Position numbers and translations under genes: made by a program
Assembly: GCF_024139115.2 (NCBI RefSeq)
Contig: NC_085140.1
Span: 290,871,293 to 290,935,292 of the forward strand
Source: Armigeres subalbatus
Taxonomy: Eukaryota; Arthropoda; Insecta; Diptera; Culicidae
Direction: 5' to 3'
Length of the DNA: 64,000 bases
Notes under the pieces: generated by a model
The model's input: the letters and a program-made list of their open reading frames with translations, nothing else
What the model was told of the DNA's origin: nothing
Database searches by the model: none
Shown here: in pieces, positions 11,101 through 20,919 of the stretch
How the letters are laid out: each line of letters starts with the position of its first letter
Position numbering within the stretch: position 1 is the stretch's first letter

Positions 11101-13655
11101 TGTACGTGTCTTATTCTTCTATGGCTTTACATTCTAACTAGAACTTGACCTGCTTTTCAACATAGTATTCTATTAGTACTTCCTCAGTTATAATTGAAAA
11201 CATTTCTCTGCTCGCCATTGAATGAGTAGAGAATTAGGGTGTCCCAAAAAAACACTATGTTCGAAAAGTCATGGTGATCAAGCCTTATGTGAAAAATAAT
11301 CGTATGGAGCGTTTATGGAGCATTTATGTAGAACAAATATAAACTAGTTTAGAGGATCCGACTGAGCAATGAATCGCATATCTGTCCCATCTTTGCTGGT
11401 TTTCCTATTTATGTGGGACAAGTTTGCGATTCACGGCAGTATAGTGGGCATCAAAAACAAAAAAAAATTGATTACGAAAAATGTTCAAGTTCCAAAAAAT
11501 TTCGAGTTGCGAAGTCATTAAAAAAAATTCAGTCAACATCAGATCTCAACGTTGCATGCATTTCTAAGACATTTGGCATGAAGAAAATCTATTTCGAAAT
11601 TTTTCGTATTTCAAAACAGTCAAACTTTGACCGCTTTGGTCGAACACTTAACGAAGTCCGATTGAGCTGAAATTTTGCATAGGGACTTTTTCGAGGAGAT
11701 GATGCTTTTGAGCACTACCCGTTTTTAAAATTCGGGAAGTCGATTTTCATGAGCACTCAGTAAGCATTCTACAGGGTAATACGGTTGGTAATTTTGAATT
11801 AAAGTACCTCTAGAAGCATTTAAATATCTTAAAAACGCAATTTTTCACGATATTTTTTAGAAAATCAACTCGCTCCCGTATTTTTTTTCTTCTTTGCATT
11901 GTGAGCCATTATCCACAAGGTATTTTTATAAGGAAAGTTTTTGTAAAAATAGATCAGATCGAAAATATTATGACATTTCTGATATATTGATGTTTTAGTA
12001 AATCTTATAAACCATAGAGTTTGCTAATGTTTCGAAATTCTAATTGTTTAATGGTTATTTATATAAAGTTAATGTTTTGACTTCACATAAATCCGTCCGT
12101 TCAAGCTGTGACTAAGGCATTCAATATATTTGGTTTGTTATACGTGGTGTTGAGTATTATTTTCATGAATTATGTATTAAGAAAATCATAATTATTAAAA
12201 CTAAATTTGATGCATTCAAGTCCACTATTACTTTAGTTTAGTTTATTGAGAATAATCACGTGAAGCTTTTACATCAAATGCTTAGGTGGTCAAGGAATCC
12301 CACCACATCTTATACAAGCCCCACGACCGGCAGTGGTCTCGAGGAGACGTCAACTCCTTGGACATAGTACCTGCTGCTCCCAATTGTGATTACATGTCAT
12401 GTTAAGTAACTCAAGATCGATACTACTATTTGCTACTACTCCTTTTTTTAAACTGGAGCCTCTCAGATTGTTATCCGAACTACTCTAGATGTTGTGATGA
12501 GCATTAGCATCACAGCCCACGTCTGTGTTTATAAATCCACAGCCAATAAGAAAGGGATCTGCCCGGATTTGTAACAGCTCGCTTCCTATGCATTTATTAG
12601 TTAAGCATATCCGCGCCAAGCGTCATCTTAATTCCACCAACACCGCAAATAACCACAACAGCCCTGCGATGTTGAGCCTTTCGTTTCGTTTGTATTTTTT
12701 GTATTATCATCGGTATGCGACGACTTTAGCACAACATCGCTATATATTTCTCCCTGAAACACACACACAATCGTATATCCATCGAAGTGAGGTGAAAACA
12801 ACGCAACATTCGATATAGCTTTTACCGTTTCTGTCCACTCTCAAATGATATGAAATGTAAATTTTGCCATCGATATCACAACTTTACGTCGCCATCGGCA
12901 TTTATACGTTTAGTTTAATTTATGCAATATCTGAACTGAGTAGTTAAAGCTATACAAAACCAAAAACGAAATTGTGGCAAACATGCGCCACAATAATAAA
13001 CGAAGCAATCCCCGTATCGTCACGCGTTTTAGTAATTTACACGAGACAAACAGAATCCGCACCATTGACAGCTAATGAACAGCTCACGCAAAGAAAGAAA
13101 AGTAGCACTTCCAATTACTTCCTTTCTGCTACAACGCGAATAAGAGGATGAAATTCAATACAAACAATTTCACAACAAGCGCACGTTTTCAAAGTCACGT
13201 CCGAAAGACACGAAGATAAAACCCGACTGGAAATTGGCGACCCGTCCGTCATCGAACACAGCAACCTTCCACCTGCGCGTGGTGCCAAATGATACTCTTC
13301 ACTCGAAAGATAAAACCCAACCGTGCTGTCATGGCTGGCGAATGGCGTAAGGGCAGTCGTTAGCTATTTCTTTTCCCCAGCAGCATATGGATAGCAACGT
13401 CGGAGCTGCTCGGAGGCTTCGGATATTCGTGAAAATCTTCGGATTTTCATGAATGAAAATTCAAAATAGACGGTGTAACTCAACACGCAGCGCAAAACTC
13501 TTTACCGATGAAATCGCACGTTATGTGAGTACACGCCAAACACGTTGGACAGCATTGACTTAGCCCACAAGAAAATGCACCAGTTGCTGCTGTATCCAGT
13601 TTTCCGCGCGAAGTAATATGGAGTCCAGCACCTGCATTCACGTACAGATTGATTT
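11101..13655. other. Mostly unassigned; repeat-like 11230-11780, unique-looking 12500-13640
   Basis: 11230-11780 (GTGTCCCAAAAAAACACT start; CGAAGTCCGATTGAGCTGAA near 11655) has the feel of a dispersed insect repeat, but its ends are not visible. 12500-13640 is less AT-rich and lacks repeat structure. On the minus strand it could be a promoter or 5' untranslated region, but there is no decisive signal and no open frame worth calling. Confidence 0.3.
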
Positions 13656-13704
13656 GGTAAATAAGAAGGAGTGAATCCTCTGCATCAGCACCTTCTTATT
13701 TACC
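13656..13704. repeat. Perfect 14-bp hairpin
   Basis: GGTAAATAAGAAGG (13656-13669) is the exact reverse complement of CCTTCTTATTTACC (13691-13704), separated by 21 bp. It may be the end of a MITE or a small structured element. The stem is too short for a typical miRNA precursor. Confidence 0.6.
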
Positions 13705-13794
13705 ACATTGATCAGAATGCACTTTTGTTTCGTAATCACTACCGAAAATTGTTAAATTCAAGCCCTATCTGGTAAAAGGGTGAATGTCGCAAGA

Positions 13795-13972
13795 GAGAAT
13801 TCTCTTCGTCGACTTCCCTCTTTCGAATGAAAGTGACAAGCAGAGGATTTCTTTGCATATTATCACCTCAGAATGCAAGTTCCCATTGTTTTCTATCATT
13901 CTGAGGTGATGATCCTCAAAGAAATCGGCTGCTGTCACTTTATTAAAGCAGGGAAGTCGACAGAAATTCTAC
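13795..13972. mobile_element. Foldback MITE
   Basis: GTCGACTTCCCT at 13808 is mirrored by AGGGAAGTCGAC ending at 13961. Inner blocks (AAGTGACA, GATTTCTTTG, CACCTCAGAATG) are mirrored in order, leaving a loop of about 21 bp at 13876-13896. It has no coding capacity. Confidence 0.7.
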
Positions 13973-14129
13973 ATCATTGATAGAGACAGATATCGATATG
14001 TTTTCGAAACTAAAGTGTAATAACTCACTAGAGGCACGATAGTAACACTTTCAAGGATGTTATCGATCATTTAGTAATTTACGTTGGATCATTTAATAGT
14101 TGTCAATAACTCATTCAGAAACTGAATTT

Positions 14130-14375
14130 CGAAATGTGTTGATGACTAGTGCGAAGGTTTATCTATACACTGTGCCTAATGGTTTGTTGTTAGAATTCAA
14201 CTAATAACGGAGTTATAGCGCTAGTTCAGTACTTTAACTAAATGAATGGAATTATGTTATCATTTAGTCTAAGTTACTGAAACTATAACTGTAGCTCCGT
14301 TACTAGAGGAATTCATACAACGATTTGGCAGAGTTGTAGAAATACGTTCGTACTAGAAGTCCTACATATACAATT
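14130..14375. mobile_element. Foldback MITE, imperfect arms
   Basis: GAATTC at 14193 and at 14309 mark mirrored inner arms (AACTAATAACGGAG against CTCCGTTACTAG; TTTAACTAAATGA against TCATTTAGTC). Outer blocks (ACTAGTGCGAAGG against CGTTCGTACTAGA) extend the arms. Its ends are not sharply defined. Confidence 0.6.
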
Positions 14376-14566
14376 CGAATTGAATGACTTTGAAACTACT
14401 AAATATCGAACGCAAAATATAATGATCAATCATCTTGATACACATGAATGACACGGATTATGGATTGTAATGATTTATTTAGTTAATAATTGATTGCTTC
14501 ATTACCTGTAATGGAACGTACACACGGTCAAGCAGTTTGACCAACATTGACTCTACCTTTCGTTTA

Positions 14567-14721
14567 GGGGCGATTCAAATATGACGTCCGCTACTTTTTG
14601 GGATTTCTAGACCTCCTCCCCTCCCCCACCTCTCTGTCACGCTTTTTGTATACCTAGTACATGTACTGTCACACATCTGACTACCCTCCTAAAACTTGTG
14701 ACATAATTTTTGAACGACCCC
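14567..14721. mobile_element. MITE with GGGGCGATTCAAA-type ends
   Basis: The left end GGGGCGATTCAAATATGACG and the right end GTGACATAATTTTTGAACGA followed by CCCC are imperfect inverted repeats of about 25 bp. TTA flanks both sides. The interior holds C-rich CTCCTCCCCTCCCCCACC and GTCACGCTTTTTGTATACC, a composition I associate with a common mosquito dispersed repeat. It is non-coding. Confidence 0.55.
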
Positions 14722-14943
14722 TTATGCCAACATCCATTAAGTTTTACCAACAGCGGCACGAACAATCAATTTATTCGACCAACAATATCACACACGAACG
14801 ACCGAAGCGCCAGAGTACCAACTAAAAAAATATATGGGAGTTTGTGCAACCTCACACAAATGCTCAAACATGTTCGGCGAACCTTGACTCCACCCCCTCA
14901 ACTCAAACCAAAATCAAACCGTTTTAATTTTTTCAAGCATTTG

Positions 14944-15140
14944 CAAGCAAATTTGCAAAAGATATTTTAGTTACTAGATAAAGATTTCTTCGGTTCCCTT
15001 TGTTCTGCTGTGTGGTACATACCTGTCTCGTATGGATTTTCCTTCTGACATTTACCCTATCCTTGAAAAAGATGTTCCGGACAGCGACGACAGCGACAAT
15101 CTTTATCTAGTAACTAAAATATCTTTTAAATTTGCTTATG
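14944..15140. mobile_element. Short TIR element with 30-bp perfect arms
   Basis: The 30 bases at 14957-14986 are the exact reverse complement of 15098-15127. With a single small gap the arms extend to about 14944 and 15140. The 111-bp centre is non-coding. Perfect arms suggest a young insertion, or recent repair of one arm from the other. The open frame at 14710-14970 crosses its left edge and is therefore not a real gene. Confidence 0.75.
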
Positions 15141-15148
15141 TATATATA

Positions 15149-15412
15149 CAGTGCCGTTCGATAACTGCAAAATGTTTACTTTTCAGTTAACGAATGCCGT
15201 TCGATAACTGCAACGCATTCTAGACGTCAAACGGTTGTCAATCGACGTCAGATGCAATAAAGTGCATCTAAATGTGCAGCGCAATGCAGCTGTCATTGAG
15301 TCTGACATCAGTTTGAAGTTTAGCAGTCCGACGCTACAAAACTGTTGCAACTATCGAATTGCAGTTAAAAAGCATTGCAGTTAAATGACTTGCAGTTATC
15401 GAACGTCTACTG
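15149..15412. mobile_element. TA-flanked MITE, Tc1/mariner-pogo type ends
   Basis: Left end CAGTGCCGTTCGATAACTGC and right end GCAGTTATCGAACGTCTACTG are inverted repeats, flanked by TA on both sides (15147-15148, 15413-15414). A TA duplication and CAGT-starting ends are typical of the Tc1/mariner (pogo-like) group. The 264-bp element has no transposase. A subterminal CCGTTCGATAACTGCAA repeat lies near 15190. Confidence 0.75.
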
Positions 15413-15425
15413 TACACATAGTCTA

Positions 15426-15707
15426 AGGCTGTGAACCATTCCACCGATTCGTTTAACTTTTAGTTAAAATTTGACGTTCGGTGGTTATTTTCCCATCGTT
15501 GTTGAAATTTTACTTCGAAGCCGACCCATTTGAATTGTGACAGATTGATAGTTATTTGGAGCGCAATAGATTTGGCGCCAATTTTTACGCTAACAAAGTT
15601 TAACTATCGAACTGTCAAATCACGAGGCGAGGTTATTTTCAATCACAGCGAAATAACCAACGAACTGTCAATAACTAAAGTAAACAAATCGTGAATATTT
15701 CACACCT
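15426..15707. mobile_element. MITE with long inverted ends
   Basis: AGGCTGTGAACCATTCCACC at the left mirrors the right end ...GTGAATATTTCACACCT. Similarity continues inward over about 70 bp (GTTTAACTTTTAGTTA against TAACTAAAGTAAAC; CGGTGGTTATTT against AAATAACCAACG). It is non-coding. Confidence 0.65.
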
Positions 15708-15720
15708 AAAATATGTGGAA

Positions 15721-15874
15721 TATAGATGAGCGAAGATAAATCCTCTGTCTCAAACGAACTGTCAAACGTGTCTCCAAACGAGCATGACGTCACGATTACA
15801 ATGAAAACGTTGAGGCTGTGACGTCATATGCGCTTGCACGGCAAAAAATCGACTCACCTAGCCGCTCATCTATA
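15721..15874. mobile_element. Small TIR element related to the one at 3635-6393
   Basis: TATAGATGAGCG and CGCTCATCTATA form the ends. CCAAACGAGCATGACGTCAC near 15773 matches, inverted, the block at 6290-6315 inside the split TIR element, and a second TGACGTCA lies about 45 bp on in both. This defines a shared MITE family. Confidence 0.65.
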
Positions 15875-15880
15875 GATTCT

Positions 15881-17459
15881 ACGCTAATCTGAAACAACCC
15901 AGTGGCCGGGTCGATTCTACCCGGATTTTTTCGATATAGCGGTTGTCAAAATCTGGGTATTCAACAAAATGGATCTGAGTCAGACGAACCCGAAATCTGG
16001 GTAATGGGGACTTAAACATTTTCGGATACAGCAACATGGCGCCGACGTTGCATTCCGGAGAAAATGTTGGAATTTATCGTTGTATGCAGCAAAAATAAGG
16101 TAAGAATGGTTAAATATATCAAGGCAGACATTGTCGGCACACCGGCAAATGATATACGTTGGGAAACTGTATTAACATTTGTTATACAATAACAATATCG
16201 AAACGAAAAGAGCTGGGTACCGGATACCCAGATTTTTCGCTTTGTACTACCCAGATTTGAGTTTAGGTCGAACCCAAATTAGAGTAACCCCGGTTTTGCT
16301 GAATTTGCGTCACTTTGACATAATTCTGGTAGCTCAGGTTAGCGTGCACGCTAATCTGAAACAACCCAGTTGGTCGATTCTGCGGATTTTTCGATATAGC
16401 GGTTGTCAAAATCTGGGTATGTCAACAAAATGGATCTGAGTCAGACGAACCCGAAATCTGGGATAGGACTTAAACATTTTCGGATACAGCAACATGGCGC
16501 CGACGTTGCATTCCGGAGAAAATGTTGAATTTATCGTTATGCAGCAAAATAAGGTAAGAATGGTTAAATATATCAAGGCGGAGCATTGTCGGCACAACCG
16601 GCAAATGATATACGTTAGGGAAACTGTATTTTTTAACATTTGTTATCAATAACAATATTCGAAACGAAAAGAGCTGGTACCGGATACCCAGATTTTTTCG
16701 CTTATACTATTACCCAGATTTGAGCTTAGGTACCGAACCCAAATAAGTAACCCCGGTTTTGCTGAATTTGGGTCACTTTGACATAATTCTGGGTAGCTCC
16801 AGGTTAGCGTGCACGCTAATCTGAAACAACCCAGTGCCGGGTCGATTCTCGGATTTTTCGATATAGCGGTTGTCAAAATCTGGGTATGTCAACAAAATGG
16901 ATCTGAGTCAGACGAACGAAATCTGGGTAAATGGGGACTTAAACATTTTCGGATACAGCAACATGGCGCCGACGTTGCATTCCGGAGAAAATGTTAATTT
17001 ATCGTTATGGCAGCAAAATGAGTAAGAATGGTTAAATATTCAAGGCGAGCATTGTCGGCACAGCAAATGATATACGTTGGAAACTGTATTTTTAACATTT
17101 GTTATACAATAACAATATTCTGAAGCGAAAAGATGGGTACCGGATCAGATTTTTCGCTACTGATTACCAGTTTGAGTTTAGGTATTAGATCCAGTTGAAA
17201 GCCGAACTGAGCTCTGCGACAATTGCATTTTCTCCCATTTCCAAGTGTCGCAACTGCATGCGGTGGTGCGCAGGATGGCGCACGGCTATGCATAGATGCG
17301 CACTACCGCGATGCAGTTGCGACATCCAAAAATGGGAGAAAATGCGATTGTCCGAGACTCGGTTTTCAACTGGATCTACTCGAACCCAAATTAGAGTAAC
17401 CACGGTTTTTGAATTTGGGTCACTTTGACATAATTCTGGGTAGCTCCAGGTTAGCGTGT
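15881..17459. mobile_element. Tandem array of three TIR units
   Basis: Three head-to-tail copies start at 15881, 16348 and 16813 (465-467 bp; the third is 647 bp because of an insertion). Each begins ACGCTAATCTGAAACAACCC and ends GGTAGCTCCAGGTTAGCGTG, which are inverted repeats, so each unit looks like a complete MITE. Neighbours join at the palindrome TTAGCGTGCACGCTAA with no spacer. The units differ mainly by deletions of one to four bases. All share ACATGGCGCCGACGTTGCAT in the middle. Open frames across the array (for example 16179-16439) are repeat-derived. Confidence 0.8.
17187..17378. mobile_element. Foldback MITE inside the third tandem unit
   Basis: TAGATCCAGTTGAAAGCCG and CGGTTTTCAACTGGATCTA form the ends. 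The arms continue inward (CGACAATTGCATTTTCTCCC against GGGAGAAAATGCGATTGTC; GTCGCAACTGCAT against ATGCAGTTGCGAC), leaving a short centre rich in GCGCA. It interrupts AGGT...CGAACCC, which is continuous in units 1 and 2, proving insertion after the array's sequence was in place. A diverged relative lies at 45685-45876. Confidence 0.8.
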
Positions 17460-17514
17460 GTACTATCTACAGGTTAGAAAAAAGTACCTAATATGGTACT
17501 CAAATCGGGGTTTC

Positions 17515-17668
17515 AGTGTGGAACCAAAATTGAGTAACTTTTAGAAATTAAGTAAATTCACTTAATATTAAGTAAAATATACGTAATTTTGTATAGAAAC
17601 TGATCAAAAGTTAGGTAAATTTCACTCAATTTTCGTAAACGGGATTACTCAACGTTGGTTCCCACACT
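17515..17668. mobile_element. MITE with AGTGTGG...CCACACT ends
   Basis: AGTGTGGAACCAAAATTGAG at the left is mirrored by TCAACGTTGGTTCCCACACT at the right. The interior repeats AAGTAAATT-type words. It is non-coding. Confidence 0.65.
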
Positions 17669-17689
17669 TTAATGTCCTTGTTGAGTGGT

Positions 17690-18152
17690 TTTGCTCTTCA
17701 TTTATGACAACAATGGGAAGAGGAAGGAGATGCAAGAAAAAAAGTACATAAAATTAGGTACTTTTTCTAGATGTATACTAAAAGGCACTGAAATAAAAAA
17801 AATATTTAGCACGCTGCCCCTTTTCTTCACAGCTATCAACGCCAATGTGCTGCAGAAAAAGAAAAACAGTATTTACATCCCTTTTGCTCCTTCACATGCT
17901 ACGTTAAAATCAGCTGTCTGTCTTTTTTCTGTAAATACGAAAACAAAATCATCGGTTTACACCGCATCATCCGAGAAAGACGACGACGCAAACATGCGGG
18001 AAACAAAACAAAAGAACGCCGACCGACCGTCGTCGGTCTTTGCTGATACGTTTTGAGTGATATTTTACTTTTTCATCCAGTTAACGGTCGTCCAATTAAA
18101 GTCGTAACAAACGCACGGAATTCCCTTAGAAAAGTTTAACTCGTGTGTGAAA
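17690..18152 (+). promoter_or_regulatory. Candidate promoter and 5' leader of the exon at 18153
   Basis: This segment is the immediate upstream region of the only host-like coding exon. It loses MITE structure after 17670 and becomes richer in GC (for example GACCGACCGTCGTCGGTC near 18015, an imperfect palindrome). A possible initiator-like TCCAGTTAAC sits near 18076. No TATA box is clear. An open frame at 17685-18056 is present but has a low-complexity K/S/T-rich composition and is more likely leader than protein. Confidence 0.25.
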
Positions 18153-18335
18153 ATGACCATGGAAGTGGATATGAACGAATTTGTGGTGCCGAACATGCAG
18201 GCCTGGTTCCGGAAAATAGTTTCATCAGCACTCCGGACAACGGGCTGTTGTACCATTCGCGATCCGATGTGAATTACGTCGCCCCCTGATGAAGGACCAG
18301 ATGCCCCGGGTGAAAATAATCAGCGTAAAATCCAC
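18153..18335 (+). CDS. Candidate first coding exon of an unknown host gene (two C-run frame breaks)
   Basis: The ATG at 18153 has a good insect context (GTGAAAATGACC), with a second in-frame ATG two codons later. The frame begins MTMEVDMNEFVVPNMQAWF and is then lost. Allowing for one missing C at about 18210 (TTCCGG) and one in the C run near 18284 (GCCCCCTG) keeps one frame open to 18335. It stays open to a splice donor CAC|GTGAGT at 18336. The downstream part is polar and contains LMKDQMPRVK. I do not recognise the protein. Two single-base losses, both in C runs, and otherwise normal codon use point to a real exon with sequencing error or a very young pseudogene. The remaining exons would lie downstream across a long intron and were not found. 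Confidence 0.45.
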
Positions 18336-19130
18336 GTGAGTACTTTAGATTTATGATTCTTATTCTAAAAGTGAAAAAAAAGGTTCCGTGATTTTAATTG
18401 TTCAAAGGGATTTTAACACATCAGATTTCATAGGTTAGAAAAGGACGAAAAGGACGAGTGGTACACCGAACAAAATTGTGACATTGATTTTACTACTTTT
18501 CGCTTCTATATTTGTTAAAAGTTCAAGGAACCTAACAGGTGGTTTGCAAAAATCTCATCATAACTACATTTCACATTCATATTCATGTCATATTTGATTA
18601 CAATGCACACACATTCATTATCGTAATATTATCATTGGCTTACTCGATAGTTTACGATACAACTGAAACAGCTGTTTTGGAGGGCGCACCTCAGCGGAAT
18701 AATTTGTGGCAATATAACTAGGCTAATGGAAAGCTCGGATACAGGGTGTAAAACGAAAATAATTTCCATTAATTATTTCCAAACTCGAGACCGTCGCGAA
18801 ATTAGGAGAGATGTCAAACGCTAATAGCGTCTTTATCTTTCGATGGATTTTTGAGATTTTCTTATCAATCTAGACAGAAGTTGCATGCGACGAAAAATGC
18901 GGTTCCATTGTTTGCTCATTGTTTTTTTTTTTTTACAAAAAAAAATCCGAAACCGATTTTTTTTTCAAGAATGGTGGCAACGCTTATTAATTAATGCAAA
19001 ATTTATATTTAAAATATTTAAAAGGATAGCAGATTTGTATTCCTTCATATAAAATAAGTTTGAACTGAAGAAAACAACGGCATATTATTAAAGTTGGATA
19101 AAACTGTCAGGGGACTCTTATGCGAATAAG
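18336..19130 (+). other. Possible start of a long intron; otherwise unassigned
   Basis: The donor at 18336 opens AT-rich DNA with no open frame of note. A T10-A9 tract lies near 18930. Nothing else is recognised before the BEL/Pao LTR. Confidence 0.3.
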
Positions 19131-19135
19131 AGTAG

Positions 19136-19853
19136 TGTTCGGACGGTCGGATTTTAAAACGAAACCGTTTTTGAGAATCAACCTTTAAAAGGATGATCAA
19201 ACTGTGGAAGTTTAATTTGATTTAAATTTTAATTACAGAATTCACAAATTTGAGTGTTTTTTGTATCATTTCTACTCACAACTTTGGTTTGTTTTTCTCC
19301 TTTTACTTTCGTGTCAATCGTTCTTTTTGACCTTTTCTGTTAATTAATATACCTCTTCATTTCTTTCCTCTTGTCTATTTTTAACGGGTATCGTAATTTA
19401 CCTGTCTGTCCTACTCATTGATATGCCGTTCGTCTAATTGTCGTCTTATTCTTCCGTGGGCTGTCCGCAATAGTTCGAGCACCCCTGTATTGTCGTCCGT
19501 CAGCTGTTTATAATGTTAAAATTTCACTATGTGTTTATTCGCATATCGACCTACTTCCAGTGTGCGTTACTGTGATCTGCTGACCAAACTCCACCTAATT
19601 CACCTGAGCCACTAACACTTTATTCAAATTATATCTCCAACTCTACCCTCACAATAAATTTCTACGATTCGCTATCAATCCACTTTACTCAACTTCAGCC
19701 ATTTGTTTATATTTTCCCTTACCTCTTCAACGTATATGTTTCCTCCTCGCTTTTCAATTTCATCACTCACTCTCACCATCATATCAGCTAATTTACCTAA
19801 TCGGCCAAATGTCGGTTGTGACGCGGCTGCGTCTGGGCAGGGTTGCCAGAACA
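19136..19853 (-). repeat. BEL/Pao 3' LTR
   Basis: On the minus strand it begins TGTTCTGGCAACCCTGCCC and ends ACCGTCCGAACA (TG...CA). About 240 bp at the transcript-5' side (about 19610-19853) is essentially identical to the other LTR, whereas 19136-19600 carries many substitutions and small indels. A minus-strand open frame runs through the conserved part (19675-19884) and enters from the internal region. Confidence 0.9.
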
Positions 19854-20919
19854 TTCCCCGGCCCGTAACTGCCCCGGAGGCCACTTCCGGCTCAGGGTTA
19901 CCTCCCTTAACTTCTGGACACCCTTCCGATTGGAATTACTCTCAACATAAACTTCCGCTTGCGGTGATCTCAAGTCACCGAACTTTTTTAGCACCTGTTT
20001 CAGCTTCTCGGACTTAGTTGAATTATTTTCCTTTTGTTTTCCGTCCGTCGATATTTCCGGGTTTCTCCACTTCCGTTTCTCCACACCATAGATTGTCCAA
20101 CCAATTCTCGAGCGCACGGCAATCGGTTCATTCGATTTACCTACACGAGACTCTAATGGTGCAAACAAATGGAGGTTATCCAATCCAAGTAGAATAGTTG
20201 GCACTCCCTCCGGAAACTCTTCAATCGGCACGTCCGCAAGATGTGTGTAGCGTTCCATCAATTCTCGATACCGTACATTTTGCTTGGGTAGCTGTAGTTC
20301 AGACACTGTACGAGCGTTGGTCAAAGAGAATTTCCTGTCGGAGCCTTTTGCGGACATCATCAGCTGTACGGTTTTTGATTCGCTTTCGAAGCGGTTTATG
20401 TTTCCTGTCCACGTCACCATGAGCGGTTCAGGAGTACCATGTGCCTGCAGTCGTTTGGCCACTACATCGTCCACTAGCGTTGCCGATGATCCTTCATCCA
20501 GAAATGCGACAGTATCGAATTTACGCTTCCCTACATACAGCGTTACCGGCATCGTACGAAAAATCACCGAATGACTGGACTTAACTTTCTGCAGCTGTAC
20601 CGACGCTTCCACTCGATGCAGAAGAGTATGGTGGTATCCTCGGCATCCAGTTACCATACACCGAGCAGTTGAAAAGCAGTGATTGTCACCATGCTTTGTT
20701 AGACAGACCTCACAAATTTTTTGCCTCCTGATTTCCCTAAGCCTACGCACAATGTTCATTGCCTTAAATTCTCTACAACTCCTGATCAAATGATCCGTCC
20801 TACCGCAGATCCAACAACTCCGGCCGAATGACTCATTGCTGGAATCTTCGCTTTGTTCCTCTTCATTCTCATTCACATGTACAAACTCTTGCCGACGTTT
20901 TTCCTCAATCGCACTCGAT
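19797..20919 (-). pseudogene. BEL/Pao zinc-knuckle and aspartic protease region
   Basis: The longest open stretch (20876-19797) begins after a frame break and reads in order: CWICGRTDHLIRSC (CCHC knuckle, about residues 21-34), a second Cys/His-rich block CEVCLTKHGDNHC (about residues 54-66), then the retropepsin-like core AFLDEGSSATLVDD (about residues 122-137, with the variant DEG in place of the usual DSG/DTG) and ILLGLDNLHLF (about residue 224). The LLGxDN motif is typical of the BEL/Pao protease family (DUF1758). The product would process the Gag-Pol polyprotein. The frame ends in the 3' LTR because the RT, RNase H and integrase are deleted. Confidence 0.85.
19854..19866 (-). promoter_or_regulatory. 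Polypurine tract of the BEL/Pao element
   Basis: On the minus strand GGGCCGGGGAA directly precedes the 3' LTR start TGTTCTGG. This is where plus-strand DNA synthesis would be primed. Confidence 0.6.

Noticed and set aside
14710..14970. 86-codon open frame
   Set aside because: It begins at the edge of one MITE and ends inside the arm of another, with no domain.
16179..16997. Short proteins in 16179-16997 on both strands
   Set aside because: They follow the tandem TIR units and reappear shifted in each unit.
17685..18056. 123-codon plus-strand open frame before the candidate exon
   Set aside because: K/S/T-rich, poly-K tracts, no domain; it fits a leader or promoter region better than a protein.
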